Shown here one piece after another: positions 6,998-15,906 of a DNA stretch of 64,000 nt. Position 1 is the first letter of the stretch, and each line of letters begins with the position of its first letter. A program made the position numbers and the translations under genes. Origin of the DNA: Verrucomicrobiota bacterium JB022. Its GTDB lineage: Bacteria; Verrucomicrobiota; Verrucomicrobiia; Opitutales; Oceanipulchritudinaceae. The stretch covers positions 1 to 64,000 of the forward strand of contig JAUTCQ010000017.1 in NCBI GenBank assembly GCA_030673845.1, in the 5' to 3' direction. The notes beneath the pieces were generated by a model. The model saw nothing but the letters and a program-made list of their open reading frames with translations, had not been told where the DNA came from and did not search any database.

Positions 6998-9401
6998 AGG
7001 CGGCCTCCGGCTCGCTAGTACCCTCTTTATTCTCAGCTGCGGCGGCTTCGCCTATGCCCAGACCGACACTGCGGGGGGCGAGAGCCAGCCGGCGGGAGAG
7101 GTCGCGCAGGCACCGACCCAGATTGTGGGCGACATCCAGATCGAGTTTGTCGACACCGCCCGCAACCTCAGCGAGGAGGCCGTGTTTGCCCGCGTGCAGA
7201 TCCGCGAAGGGCAGATCTACGACCAGTCGTTGATCGACCGCTCGATCCGCCTGCTCTACAACACCCGCCTGTTCGACTACATCGAGGCGGTGACCGAGCA
7301 GATGCCCGACAACCAGATCCGCGTGATCTTCCGCGTCCAGGGCCGCTATCGCATCAACGATATCGACTTTGTCGGCAACGACAAGATCAGCGACCGCCGC
7401 CTGCGCGACAAGGTGAAGAGCGGCATCGGCTTTATCCTCGACGAGCGCAGCATCAATGAAGATGCCGTCGCCATCCGCGATTATTACCGCGAGAAGGGTT
7501 ACACCGAAGTCGAAGTCAATTACGACATCGAGCGTGACGATGTAACGGGGCAGGGCAGTGTGACCTTCCAGATCGACGAAGGCCGCAAGCTCAAGATCGA
7601 AACGATCGACTTTGTCGGCAACGACACGCTGGACGACGACGAGCTTTCCGACGAGATGGAGACGTCCGAGCGCCGTTGGTGGTCGTTCCTCACCGGCAGC
7701 GGTCGCTTCAACGAAAAGACGTTCCAGGAAGACCTGGAGAAGGTGCGCGCCTACTATATCGAGCGCGGCTTCCTCGACGTGAGCATCCCGGAGTCCAACG
7801 TCTCGCTCGAATACCCCAAGGATGGCGAAATCTCGCTGACGATCCGGGTCGACGAAGGCAAGCAGTACCGCGTCGGCAGCATCGACTTCCAGGGCGAAGA
7901 CATTTATCCCCAGCCGCTGCTCTACAGCATCATCCGCCTGCGCCCCGGTGAGGTCTTCTCGCCCAAGGTGTTGAGCGAAGACGTGGAGGCGCTGGAAAAC
8001 GTCTACGGTGTGCGCGGCTATCTGGATGTGGACATCCGCCCCGAGCGCGTGCCCAACATCGAGACGGGCAATATCGACTTGGTCTTCCGTATTAACGAGG
8101 GCACGCCTTCGGACGTGGAGTCGATCATCGTCGAGGGCAATACCAAGACGAAGAGCACGGTGATCGTGCGCGAACTGGCGTTGCAGCCGGGCCGCACGTT
8201 CAACCTGATCTACATGAAGAACAGCGAGGCGCGCCTGAAGAACACTCGTTACTTCGAGGACGTGCAGCTCAACCACGTGGCTACCAACGTGCCGGGGCGC
8301 CGCAACCTGAACATCCGCGTCTCCGAGGCGCGCACGGGTAACTTCCAGATCGGTGCCGGCTTCAGCACGCTGGAAAACATGGTGCTGTTCTTCGAAGTCA
8401 GCCAGTCCAACTTCGACATCTTCAAATGGCGCTCGCCGGTGCTGCAGGGCGACGGCCAGAAGTTCCGCTTCCGGGGCTCGATCGGTAGCCGCTCCAACGA
8501 GCTGGTGCTGTCGTGGGAAGAGCCGTGGCTCTTCGAGCAGCGCCTGGCCTTCGGCTTCACGCTCTTCCGCTCCGAGTCGGAGTACAATTCGTCTTACTAC
8601 GACGAAATGCGCACCGGTATCGAGCTCTACCTCCGCAAGCGCCTCTTCGGCCTCGTGGACGGCAACCTGGCCTACCGCTACGAAATCGTCGACCTCGACA
8701 ACGTGAGCGGCTTTGCGCCGCAGGTGATTCGGGATGAAGCCGCCTTCAGCCCGCGCTCGATCTCGAAGGTCAACTTTACGATGGTGCGCGACACGCGTAA
8801 CGACCTGGTGCTGACCACGCGCGGCAGCCGTTTCTCCCTCCACACCGGTTTCGCCGGCCTCGGGGGCGATACGGAATATGCCGAGCTGGAAACACGCAAC
8901 GCCGTCTTCATCCCGCTCTTCAAGACGGGCGACCAAGTCCTTTCGGTCCTTTTCCGTGCGGGCAGCCTGTACGAGTATTCGGACAAGCCGACGCCGTTCT
9001 TCGACCGCTACTACCTGGGCGGGCCGGACACGCTGCGCGGCTTCGAATATCGCGAAGTGAGCCCGCGCGATGACGATGGCCTCGAAAACATCGGGGGTAA
9101 TTCGTATGCCTTCAGCAGCTTCGAGTACACCGTAAAGGTTGCCGGCCCGCTGCGCGTGGCCGCGTTTTACGACTGGGGCTTCGTGAACCAGGGCGACTTC
9201 GAGTTCGACCCTGGCTCCTACAACGACAACTTTGGCTTCGGCATCCGCCTGATGGTGTTGGGCAACCCGCTGCGCCTCGACTACGGTATCCCGCTCACCA
9301 CGACGACGGAGTATGGAACGAACGACGCCGGCCAGCGGAAGCTCCTTTACACCAACGATAGCGGAAACGTCTTCAACTTTTCCTTCGGGACGCGGTTTTA
9401 A
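6966..9401 (+). CDS. bamA: Outer membrane protein assembly factor BamA
   Basis: BamA inserts beta-barrel proteins into the outer membrane. The 811 residues comprise a signal peptide (LRLASTLFILSCGGFAYAQ), several POTRA repeats (for example YRINDIDFVGNDKISDRRLR, KIETIDFVGNDTLDDDEL, YRVGSIDFQGEDIYPQPLL, and VESIIVEGNTKTKSTVIVRE), and a C-terminal Omp85 barrel with DTLRGFEYREVSPRD and a terminal Phe (FNFSFGTRF). No in-frame ATG precedes the signal peptide, so the TTG at 6966 inside the end of dnaB is the most likely start. Skp and LpxD genes follow, the order seen in many Gram-negatives. Confidence 0.95.
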   Translation: MKTTRANLRNKGGLRLASTLFILSCGGFAYAQTDTAGGESQPAGEVAQAPTQIVGDIQIEFVDTARNLSEEAVFARVQIREGQIYDQSLIDRSIRLLYNTRLFDYIEAVTEQMPDNQIRVIFRVQGRYRINDIDFVGNDKISDRRLRDKVKSGIGFILDERSINEDAVAIRDYYREKGYTEVEVNYDIERDDVTGQGSVTFQIDEGRKLKIETIDFVGNDTLDDDELSDEMETSERRWWSFLTGSGRFNEKTFQEDLEKVRAYYIERGFLDVSIPESNVSLEYPKDGEISLTIRVDEGKQYRVGSIDFQGEDIYPQPLLYSIIRLRPGEVFSPKVLSEDVEALENVYGVRGYLDVDIRPERVPNIETGNIDLVFRINEGTPSDVESIIVEGNTKTKSTVIVRELALQPGRTFNLIYMKNSEARLKNTRYFEDVQLNHVATNVPGRRNLNIRVSEARTGNFQIGAGFSTLENMVLFFEVSQSNFDIFKWRSPVLQGDGQKFRFRGSIGSRSNELVLSWEEPWLFEQRLAFGFTLFRSESEYNSSYYDEMRTGIELYLRKRLFGLVDGNLAYRYEIVDLDNVSGFAPQVIRDEAAFSPRSISKVNFTMVRDTRNDLVLTTRGSRFSLHTGFAGLGGDTEYAELETRNAVFIPLFKTGDQVLSVLFRAGSLYEYSDKPTPFFDRYYLGGPDTLRGFEYREVSPRDDDGLENIGGNSYAFSSFEYTVKVAGPLRVAAFYDWGFVNQGDFEFDPGSYNDNFGFGIRLMVLGNPLRLDYGIPLTTTTEYGTNDAGQRKLLYTNDSGNVFNFSFGTRF

Positions 9402-9486
9402 CCTTACGTAGGAATCAGAATTTTGCTGACAGACAGGGCATTCGCCCCTTCGCTAGTCGCAAACCATCTCTCCATCAGACCCCATT

Positions 9487-10077
9487 ATGAAGAAATTTAT
9501 CCTGTTTATCTGTGCAACGGTTCTCGCTACCGCCCTCGCTTCGGCTCAGGCCCAGAAGATCGTGACGGTCAGCATGGCAGAGCTGTTCGACGGCTACTAC
9601 AAGACGACCAAGTTCCGTGAGCAAACGCAGGGTGTGCAGCAGCAGGTGCAGGGCGAACTCCGCGCCAAGCAGGAAGAGCTGCAAACCATGGCCACCCAGG
9701 CCGAGACGCTGCAGGAAGAGCTGCAGAACCCGGTGCTCTCCGACTCTGCCAAGGCGGAAAAGCAGACCCAGCTGCAACAGCTGGCCATGCAATTCCAGCA
9801 AAAGCAGCAGGAAGTGGAGCAATGGCGCCAGGAAACCCTGCGCAACCTGCAGAACCAGAACATGGCCAAGCGTAATCAATTCCTCGGTGAAATCCGCGAC
9901 GTGGTGATCTCCGTGGCGAAGGACGAAGGCGCGAGCATGGTGCTCGACACCTCCGATATCGCCAACACGGGTGTGCCCGCCGTGATCTACTCCGACACGC
10001 AGCTCGACATCACCGCCAAGGTGGAGCGCTTGCTGAACAAGGACCAAGGCGCCGCTGCCGGCCCTGCCGCCAAGTAG
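9487..10077 (+). CDS. OmpH/Skp-family periplasmic chaperone
   Basis: The protein probably keeps unfolded outer-membrane proteins soluble on the way to BamA. It has 196 residues with a clear signal peptide (MKKFILFICATVLATALASA). The next segment, KIVTVSMAELFDGYYKTTKF, corresponds to the start of mature Skp. A long Gln/Glu-rich coiled coil (about residues 50-130) forms the tentacles, and a final segment DVVISVAKDEGASMVLD packs back on the body. Its place between bamA and lpxD supports the identity. The tail is Ala/Gly-rich. Confidence 0.9.
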   Translation: MKKFILFICATVLATALASAQAQKIVTVSMAELFDGYYKTTKFREQTQGVQQQVQGELRAKQEELQTMATQAETLQEELQNPVLSDSAKAEKQTQLQQLAMQFQQKQQEVEQWRQETLRNLQNQNMAKRNQFLGEIRDVVISVAKDEGASMVLDTSDIANTGVPAVIYSDTQLDITAKVERLLNKDQGAAAGPAAK

Positions 10078-10101
10078 CTTTCGCACGTCGATTGTTTTTT
10101 C

Positions 10102-10146
10102 GAAACGCCGCCCGGTTGCAACGACCGTGCGGCGTTTCTGCTTTTG
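10102..10146 (+). terminator. Terminator-like hairpin after skp
   Basis: A perfect 10-bp stem (GAAACGCCGC / GCGGCGTTTC) with a 17-base loop ends at 10138, followed by TGCTTTT. It may reduce read-through into lpxD. Confidence 0.6.
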
Positions 10147-10185
10147 GCGTTGGCGCTGGCGGGCCGATTTGTTGAAGTGGCTCGC

Positions 10186-11229
10186 ATGATTCAGTTTGAG
10201 CTGTCTTTGGCGGAGTTGCAGGCCTTGTTGCCCGAGAGCCAGCCGCAGGGTGTGGAGCAGGTAAAGGTGACGGGGCTGGCTTCCTTGCAGGACGCCGGCG
10301 TGGCCGACCTCTCCTTCCTCGGCAATCGCCGCTATGCGCGTCAGGTGCCCGAGTGCCAGGCGGGCATCGTGCTCGTACCGGCAGACTACGAGGGGGCGCC
10401 GCGCGAGGGGCAGGCCTTCTTGCGGGTGCCGCACCCTTCGCTGGCCTTGGCGACGATTTGCGACCATATCGAGCGACTGGCGCGTCCCCGGCCCCCGGCA
10501 GGCATCCACCCTTCGGCGGTGGTGGCCGAAGACGCTGAAGTCGACCCCACGGCCTTTATCGGCCCGCTTTGTGTGGTGGAGCCGCAGGCGGTGATCGGCG
10601 CAGGCGTGATCCTGCGTGCACAGGTATTTATCGGCGCTCGAGCCAAAGTAGGGGCCGATTCGGAGTTGAAGGCCCATGTCTCGATCTACCACGACTGCGA
10701 GGTGGGGCGCCGTAACCTGCTTCACTCTGGCGCAGTGATTGGGGCCGACGGCTTTGGCTTCGAGGCCTCGCCCAAGGGCCCGGTCAAGATCCCGCAGATC
10801 GGCCGCGTGGTGTTGGGCGATGATGTGGAGGTGGGGGCGAATTCGACGATCGACCGCGCGCGCTTCGGCGCCACCCGGGTCGGCCGCGGCACCAAGATCG
10901 ACAACCTCGTGCAGGTGGGCCACAACTGCGAGATCGGCGACTACTGCTTCCTCTGCGCCGGCGTGGGGGTGAGCGGCAGCACCAAGATCGGCAACATGGT
11001 GACGCTCGCCGGCCAGGTGGGCGTGGCGGGGCACCTCGAGATTGGCGACAATGTGCAGGTGGGCGGCCAGGCGGGTGTTTCCAAGAGCCTGCCCGGCAGC
11101 AAGGTCTACACCGGCACGCCCGCGCGCGACCTGAAGGAGCAGCGCCGTCTCGACGCCTTGACGGGGCGCCTGCCCGAGCTCTTTGCCCGCGTGCGCACGC
11201 TGGAGGGCAACGGCGGGGCGGAGGAGTAG
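10186..11229 (+). CDS. lpxD: UDP-3-O-acylglucosamine N-acyltransferase
   Basis: The enzyme adds the second acyl chain in lipid A synthesis. From the ATG at 10186 the protein is 347 residues, the normal length. The N-terminal uridine-binding domain is followed by left-handed hexapeptide repeats from about residue 100. Family segments seen are IHPSAVVAEDAEVDPTAFIG, HSGAVIGADGFGFE, ANSTIDRARFGATRVG, and DNLVQVGHNCEIGD with the catalytic His. An upstream in-frame start at 10144 would add unneeded residues inside the hairpin region. It implies a lipopolysaccharide-bearing outer membrane. Confidence 0.96.
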   Translation: MIQFELSLAELQALLPESQPQGVEQVKVTGLASLQDAGVADLSFLGNRRYARQVPECQAGIVLVPADYEGAPREGQAFLRVPHPSLALATICDHIERLARPRPPAGIHPSAVVAEDAEVDPTAFIGPLCVVEPQAVIGAGVILRAQVFIGARAKVGADSELKAHVSIYHDCEVGRRNLLHSGAVIGADGFGFEASPKGPVKIPQIGRVVLGDDVEVGANSTIDRARFGATRVGRGTKIDNLVQVGHNCEIGDYCFLCAGVGVSGSTKIGNMVTLAGQVGVAGHLEIGDNVQVGGQAGVSKSLPGSKVYTGTPARDLKEQRRLDALTGRLPELFARVRTLEGNGGAEE

Positions 11230-11309
11230 CCCGGTTTATTTCGTTGCAGGCCCCCTGCGGCTGTTGCACTGTTGTCACTTCCGTTTTTCCGCGTCTTCCC
11301 CCATCCGTT

Positions 11310-12257
11310 ATGCAGATTGGCGAAATGAAGGTATTGATCGGCACGGCCCACCGACAGTTGGGCGAGTCGATCTGCGATTTTATTGGCGTCCCCCCGTGTC
11401 GTATCCGTATCGAGCGCTTCCCCGACCAGGAAGTGTTTGTGAAGATCGACGACAACATCCGGGGCCGGGACGTCTTCATTGTACAGCCGACCTGTCCGCC
11501 GGCTAACGATAACTTGATGGAGCTGCTGATCATGATCGACGCAGCCCGCCGTGCCTCGGCCAACCGGATTACCGCCGTGCTGCCGTTTTACGGTTATGCC
11601 CGTCAAGACCGCAAGGACCAGCCGCGCGTGCCCATCACGGCCAAACTGGTGGCCAACCTGCTGACGACCGCCGGCGCCAACCGCGTGTTGACGATGGATT
11701 TGCACGCGCCGCAGATCCAGGGCTTCTTCGACATCCCGGTCGATCACCTCTACGCCTCCTCGGTGCTCTTCGACTACTTCAAGACGTTGAAGAACGAAGA
11801 CATCATGGTGATTTCGCCCGACGTGGGCGGTATCAAGATGGCCAACCAGTATGCGACCCACCTCGGGGCCGATTTCGGCTTTGTGGCCAAGCGCCGCACC
11901 GACCACTCCAACGTGGAGGCAATCAGCATCGTGGGCGACGTGAAGGGCCGTTCGGTGCTGTTGGTCGACGACTTGACGGAATCGGCCGGCACGCTCCAGG
12001 CCGCCGCCGAGCTGCTGCGCGCGCAGGGTGCCACCAAGGTGCGGGCGGCCGTCAGCCACGGCGTGCTCAACGAAAAGGGCTACGAGCGCATCCGTAGTGG
12101 CTTCCTCGACGAGCTGATCACGACCAACTCCGTGCCGGTGGACTGCAAGGGCCTCCCGATCACGGTGCTGAGTGTCGCCCCGTTGCTCGCCGAAGCCATT
12201 CTGCGCATCAACAACCACCAGAGCGTCACCAGCCTCTTCAAGCAGAAGGGGATCTAG
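11310..12257 (+). CDS. prs: Ribose-phosphate pyrophosphokinase (PRPP synthase)
   Basis: The enzyme makes PRPP from ribose 5-phosphate and ATP, feeding purine (purD), pyrimidine (pyrE), His and Trp synthesis. The product is 315 residues from the ATG at 11310, or 310 from the ATG at 11325 (MKVLIGTAHRQL); the choice is open. Motifs: ERFPDQEVFVKI, PFYGYARQDRKDQPR, DLHAPQIQGFFDIPVDH, and the PRPP loop VLLVDDLTESAGTL. The loop carries LTES where most relatives have MIDT, a small variation at the phosphate-binding site. A strong terminator follows. Confidence 0.95.
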   Translation: MQIGEMKVLIGTAHRQLGESICDFIGVPPCRIRIERFPDQEVFVKIDDNIRGRDVFIVQPTCPPANDNLMELLIMIDAARRASANRITAVLPFYGYARQDRKDQPRVPITAKLVANLLTTAGANRVLTMDLHAPQIQGFFDIPVDHLYASSVLFDYFKTLKNEDIMVISPDVGGIKMANQYATHLGADFGFVAKRRTDHSNVEAISIVGDVKGRSVLLVDDLTESAGTLQAAAELLRAQGATKVRAAVSHGVLNEKGYERIRSGFLDELITTNSVPVDCKGLPITVLSVAPLLAEAILRINNHQSVTSLFKQKGI

Positions 12258-12292
12258 GGAAAGGTGTAGAGGGCGTAACCTCGACGCTGGTG

Positions 12293-12314
12293 GCACCCCG
12301 GCTGGGGTGCTTTT
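12293..12314 (+). terminator. Terminator after prs
   Basis: A 7-bp GC stem (GCACCCC / GGGGTGC) with a 4-base loop is followed by four T, 36 bases after the prs stop. Confidence 0.7.
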
Positions 12315-12682
12315 CTTCTGATTCGGCATCTTCCGGTGGTGTCGGACTGCGTCCTCAACCACCGCCTAAGTGATGGCATCCCGCTGGGATGCTGGATCGA
12401 GTCGCAAGCTGGAGGTTTGCCAGCCCTTAGCGCGAAGGGTGAGTTTCACACCTTGCTGCCCCGGCTGTCCAGCGGGTTGTGGAGTGCGGCGCTCCGCGCC
12501 GATCTGGTTCTTCGCTGACCCAAGGTGAAACTCCAAGTGAGGTTGGTTGGCGGAGAGGCCTAGAATCATCCAGATCTGGGCATAGCCCAGCACTCCCAGA
12601 GCGCGCGGGGCTAGTCCGGGAGATTCAGGTGAAGAATCTTCTCGTTCGGCAACGAGGGGTAAGCGAAAGCCTCGCGATACCC
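12315..12682. other. Intergenic region without a credible gene
   Basis: The gap between prs and the minus-strand gene holds the paired-hairpin repeat and a GC palindrome near 12486-12501 (GCGGCGCTCCGCGCCG). The rest, to 12682, has no reading frame with a plausible start and composition, and no recognisable RNA. The short open frames here look like chance. Confidence 0.5.
12335..12392. repeat. Paired-hairpin intergenic repeat
   Basis: Two hairpins lie side by side: GGTGGT / ACCACC (12335-12340 with 12358-12363) and GCATCCC / GGGATGC with a 3-base loop (12376-12392). From memory, this GGTGGT...CCACC plus GGCATCCC...GGGATGC arrangement recurs in intergenic DNA of planctomycetes and verrucomicrobia; its role is unknown. 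Confidence 0.45.
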
Positions 12683-13387
12683 TCAGCGCGCGTCTTCTTT
12701 TTCGGAGATCTTGACGTCTTCGACGCGGCCATTGTCCCAGCGGATGTGCAGGTAGCGCTCGGGCTGGGTGGCGGTGGCCGGGAGGCGGTAGGTCCAGCGG
12801 TGCTTGTCTTCGTACAGGGGCGGAGTGGGGGCCAGCTTGCGCACGTTGTCGCGGCTGAGGCGGCTGAGGATGTAATGGGCTTCCTGCTGTTGTACCAACC
12901 CTCGTTCCCAGCGGCTGATGAAGAGTGCGTTGACTCGCTCGAGGGTATCGCTGCCATCCTTGATTTTGAGCACCATCTGGCGTTGCAGGCCCATCAGGCC
13001 GGCCACTTCGGGCGATTCGGGGTAGGCGAGTACGAAGAGTTCGGCCAACTGGAGGCACTCGGCAAAGCGTTGCTGCAGCAGCCGGCGTTGGATCAAGTCG
13101 AGCCAGGCTTTCTCGCTTTGGGCGGCGTCATGGGCCTGGTCGAGGGCCTGGAGAAAGCGTTCGGCTTCGCTCTGCAGGATGAGTGCGGTAGCCTGGGTCT
13201 TGGCCTCGTCGGGCGGCAGGGTGGGGTTGGTCTCCGCGCCGGGGAGGGCCTGCTCCGTTAGCTCCAGTAGGCGTTGGGTGGCTTCGCGGGCGGCGGCAGC
13301 CTGTTCTTCCAGCGCGTTGGGGGCCGCAGAAAGGAGGGGTGCGAGGAGCAGCCCGGAGAGTAGAAAAGCGTTGCGTAGCATGATCAT
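12683..13387 (-). CDS. Exported alpha-helical protein of unknown function
   Basis: From the ATG at 13387 the product is 234 residues; an ATG at 13381 is equally possible. It begins with a signal peptide (MLRNAFLLSGLLLAPLLSAA), then a mostly helical, Ala/Glu/Gln/Leu-rich body resembling tetratricopeptide-type helix pairs (LLQQRFAECLQLAELFVLAYP). A C-terminal strand-rich part contains RWTYRLPATATQPERYLHIRW. I do not recognise the family. It is transcribed away from the htrA-like gene, sharing a 115-base divergent promoter region with it. A periplasmic location is inferred. Confidence 0.7.
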   Translation of the reverse strand: MIMLRNAFLLSGLLLAPLLSAAPNALEEQAAAAREATQRLLELTEQALPGAETNPTLPPDEAKTQATALILQSEAERFLQALDQAHDAAQSEKAWLDLIQRRLLQQRFAECLQLAELFVLAYPESPEVAGLMGLQRQMVLKIKDGSDTLERVNALFISRWERGLVQQQEAHYILSRLSRDNVRKLAPTPPLYEDKHRWTYRLPATATQPERYLHIRWDNGRVEDVKISEKEDAR

Positions 13388-13502
13388 CTGAAGGTGACGG
13401 TGCAACTTTGGGAGGGTTTGCGGTTTTTATGCGAGTGGCAGGCGGGGATTCCCGTTCCACCGCTTGCGTTGTGCGCTTTGAGACGCAACCTTATCATTAC
13501 CT

Positions 13503-15044
13503 ATGGAGTCAATGCTGCGTAAGCTATCTCGGTTTCCGCTGGTTTTTGCGTTCCTGCTCGTCGCGCCGCTGGGTTGCGGTGCCGCCGAAAAGCAGGATGT
13601 CAATGCGGATCAACGGTTTCCTCTAGAAGAACAACGCCTGGATGCCTCGGCCAATGCCGTGGTCGTGAGTTATGCGGATGTGCTCGAAAAAGCACGCCCG
13701 GCGGTGGTTTCGGTCACCACATCCCGCATCGTCAGCTCGATGCGCGGGGGTGGGGGTGCGAGCCCGCTTGAGGACTTCCTGCGTCGCTTTTACGGTCTGC
13801 CCCAGCCGGGGCCCGGCAACCCGCAGGGGCCGCAGGGCGGTGCACCGGGGCAGGGCCAAGGGCCGGAAGGCGGCGCCGAGCGCCTGATCCCCAACGGGCT
13901 TGGTTCGGGCGTCATCATCTCCTCCGACGGCTACATCCTCACCAACAATCACGTGGTGACGGACCCGAGTGGCGAACCGGCGGACGAGATCATGGTGCAG
14001 TTGAATTCGCGCGAGGAGTTCAAGGCAGAGCTGGTCGGCCGCGATGAGCGGACCGATATCGCGCTGCTGAAGATCGACCGCACGGGCCTGCCCTTCCTGC
14101 CGATGGCCGACAGCGAGAAGCTGCGCGTGGGCGATATCGTCTTCGCGATCGGCAACCCGCTCGGCGTCGGCCAGACCACCACGATGGGCATCGTCTCGGC
14201 CACGCGCCGCACGATCGGCATCCTGGGGCAGGGCGGCTACGAAGACTTTATCCAGACGGATGCCGCGATCAATCAGGGCAATTCCGGCGGCGCGTTGATC
14301 GATGCCGGCGGCCGCCTGGTGGGCGTCAACTCCGCGATCATCTCGCGCACGGGTGGCAGCATCGGGATCGGCTTTGCCATCCCCACGCGCCTGGCCCGGA
14401 GCATCGTGGTCGACCTGATCGAGACGGGCGAAGTCCGCCGCGGCTTCCTCGGGGTGTCGATCAGCGATCTCGACCGCGACATGGCGGAGGCCTTCAACCT
14501 CGACCACGCACGCGGTGCGCTGGTGGAGTCGATCCAGCCCGATTCGCCCGCTGCCGATGCGGGGATCGAGCGGGGCGACGTGATCCTCTCGATCAATGGC
14601 CGCGAGGTCGACAACTCGTCCGACCTGCGCCTGCGTGTGGCCAGCATGAGCCCCGACACCGAGGTGACGCTGGGCATTGTGCGCGGCGGCAAGCAGCAGG
14701 ACGTAAAGGTGACGCTGGGCAATCTGGACGATCAGGACGGCAGCGGCTCTGGCACCACCGGTGGCAATAACCGGGTGCTGGAAGGCGTGCGCCTGCAGAC
14801 TTTGAGTGCCGAGCAGGCCGAGAGCTGGAACGTCGAGAGCCAGGAAGGGGTGATCGTGCTCGAAGTCGAGGCGCGCTCCCCCTACGCCGGCGACCTGCGC
14901 CCGGGTATGGTGATCATCGAGGTCAACGACCAGAAGGTGGCTTCGATCGACGACCTGCGCCAGAAGCTGCGTCAGGGGGCCGTGAACAAGCTTTGGGTAG
15001 AGTTCCAGGGCCGTCGCGGCTTCCTTGCCCTGCGCGTGCGCTAG
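13503..15044 (+). CDS. HtrA/DegP-type serine protease, probable lipoprotein
   Basis: The protein is a periplasmic quality-control protease of 513 residues. The N-terminus ends its hydrophobic stretch in APLGCG, a likely lipobox, so membrane anchoring is probable. The trypsin-like domain has the triad His in TNNHVV, Asp in RTDIALLK, and Ser in QGNSGGAL. Two PDZ domains follow (RRGFLGVSISDL, about residue 315, and LEGVRLQTLSAEQA, about residue 423). A Gly/Pro/Gln-rich insert near residues 98-125 sits in the loop region before the His motif. A strong terminator follows. Confidence 0.93.
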   Translation: MESMLRKLSRFPLVFAFLLVAPLGCGAAEKQDVNADQRFPLEEQRLDASANAVVVSYADVLEKARPAVVSVTTSRIVSSMRGGGGASPLEDFLRRFYGLPQPGPGNPQGPQGGAPGQGQGPEGGAERLIPNGLGSGVIISSDGYILTNNHVVTDPSGEPADEIMVQLNSREEFKAELVGRDERTDIALLKIDRTGLPFLPMADSEKLRVGDIVFAIGNPLGVGQTTTMGIVSATRRTIGILGQGGYEDFIQTDAAINQGNSGGALIDAGGRLVGVNSAIISRTGGSIGIGFAIPTRLARSIVVDLIETGEVRRGFLGVSISDLDRDMAEAFNLDHARGALVESIQPDSPAADAGIERGDVILSINGREVDNSSDLRLRVASMSPDTEVTLGIVRGGKQQDVKVTLGNLDDQDGSGSGTTGGNNRVLEGVRLQTLSAEQAESWNVESQEGVIVLEVEARSPYAGDLRPGMVIIEVNDQKVASIDDLRQKLRQGAVNKLWVEFQGRRGFLALRVR

Positions 15045-15074
15045 AGGGCCCTCAGAAGGCTTTGTATACAGCAA

Positions 15075-15109
15075 GGGCGACCGTCTTCGATCGACGGTCG
15101 CCCTTTTTT
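15075..15109 (+). terminator. Strong terminator after the htrA-like gene
   Basis: An 11-bp perfect stem (GGGCGACCGTC / GACGGTCGCCC) with a 7-base loop is followed by six T. Confidence 0.9.
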
Positions 15110-15136
15110 GTGCGCGGAAAGCTGAAATGGGCCGGG

Positions 15137-15709
15137 TTACGAGCCGGGCTTGATCGCCGGGATATTGCGCAGGTGCGGCGGCAGTTGGTTGGGCTCGTAG
15201 GTGGGGAAGTCGAGCTCCAGCAGGCTCACGAGCGGGATGGGGAACTTGGCCTGGCCGGCGCTGCGGTCGACAAGCACCGTCACGGCGACGGTTTCACCGC
15301 CCCGGCTGTCGATGATGTCGAGCGTCTCCTGCACGCGACCGCCGCGGGTGATCACGTCTTCCACCACCAGCACGCGCTCGCCGTTGGCGATCTTGAAGTT
15401 GCGGCGCAGGGCGAGGGCTCCTTCGTCCTTTTCCACAAAGATGAAGCGCTTGCCGAGCTGGCGGGCGACTTCCTGGCCCAGCACGAGGCCGCCCATGGCG
15501 GGGGCCACGACGGTCTCGAAGTCCTGCGTGGGCAGCTTGGGGATGAGCAGCTCGATCAGGCGCGTCACGTAATCCAGGTGCTCGCACACGCGGGCACATT
15601 GGAAAAAGTGGGCGCTGCGCAGCCCGGAACGCAGGATGAAGTGCCCCTCCAGCAAGGCACCTGTCTCCTTGAAAATCTTCAAAACCTCTGCTTGCACGGC
15701 CGAATCCAT
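15137..15709 (-). CDS. pyrE: Orotate phosphoribosyltransferase
   Basis: The enzyme converts orotate and PRPP to OMP in pyrimidine synthesis. The 190-residue protein contains ALLEGHFILRSGLRSAHFFQ, the segment FIFVEKDEGALALRR, and the PRPP-binding loop VLVVEDVITRGG followed by R. The start is the ATG at 15709. It faces the htrA-like gene convergently, and no obvious minus-strand terminator lies between them. Confidence 0.93.
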   Translation of the reverse strand: MDSAVQAEVLKIFKETGALLEGHFILRSGLRSAHFFQCARVCEHLDYVTRLIELLIPKLPTQDFETVVAPAMGGLVLGQEVARQLGKRFIFVEKDEGALALRRNFKIANGERVLVVEDVITRGGRVQETLDIIDSRGGETVAVTVLVDRSAGQAKFPIPLVSLLELDFPTYEPNQLPPHLRNIPAIKPGS

Positions 15710-15906
15710 GAGCAGCGTTTTAAGCCGAACGGGGGGATGAAGGTAAAGCGAAAAGAGGAAGCATTTGGTGTAAGTGACGGAATTGCGACATTTGTGACAT
15801 AGGTGACGGTGGCGCGTCAGCCCAGTGAAATAGCGGCAACAGCCCGAGTTTACTGTTGCCGCAGGGGTAGGGCCGGTAATGAGTCGGGGCTCTTTTTGAG
15901 CTGACT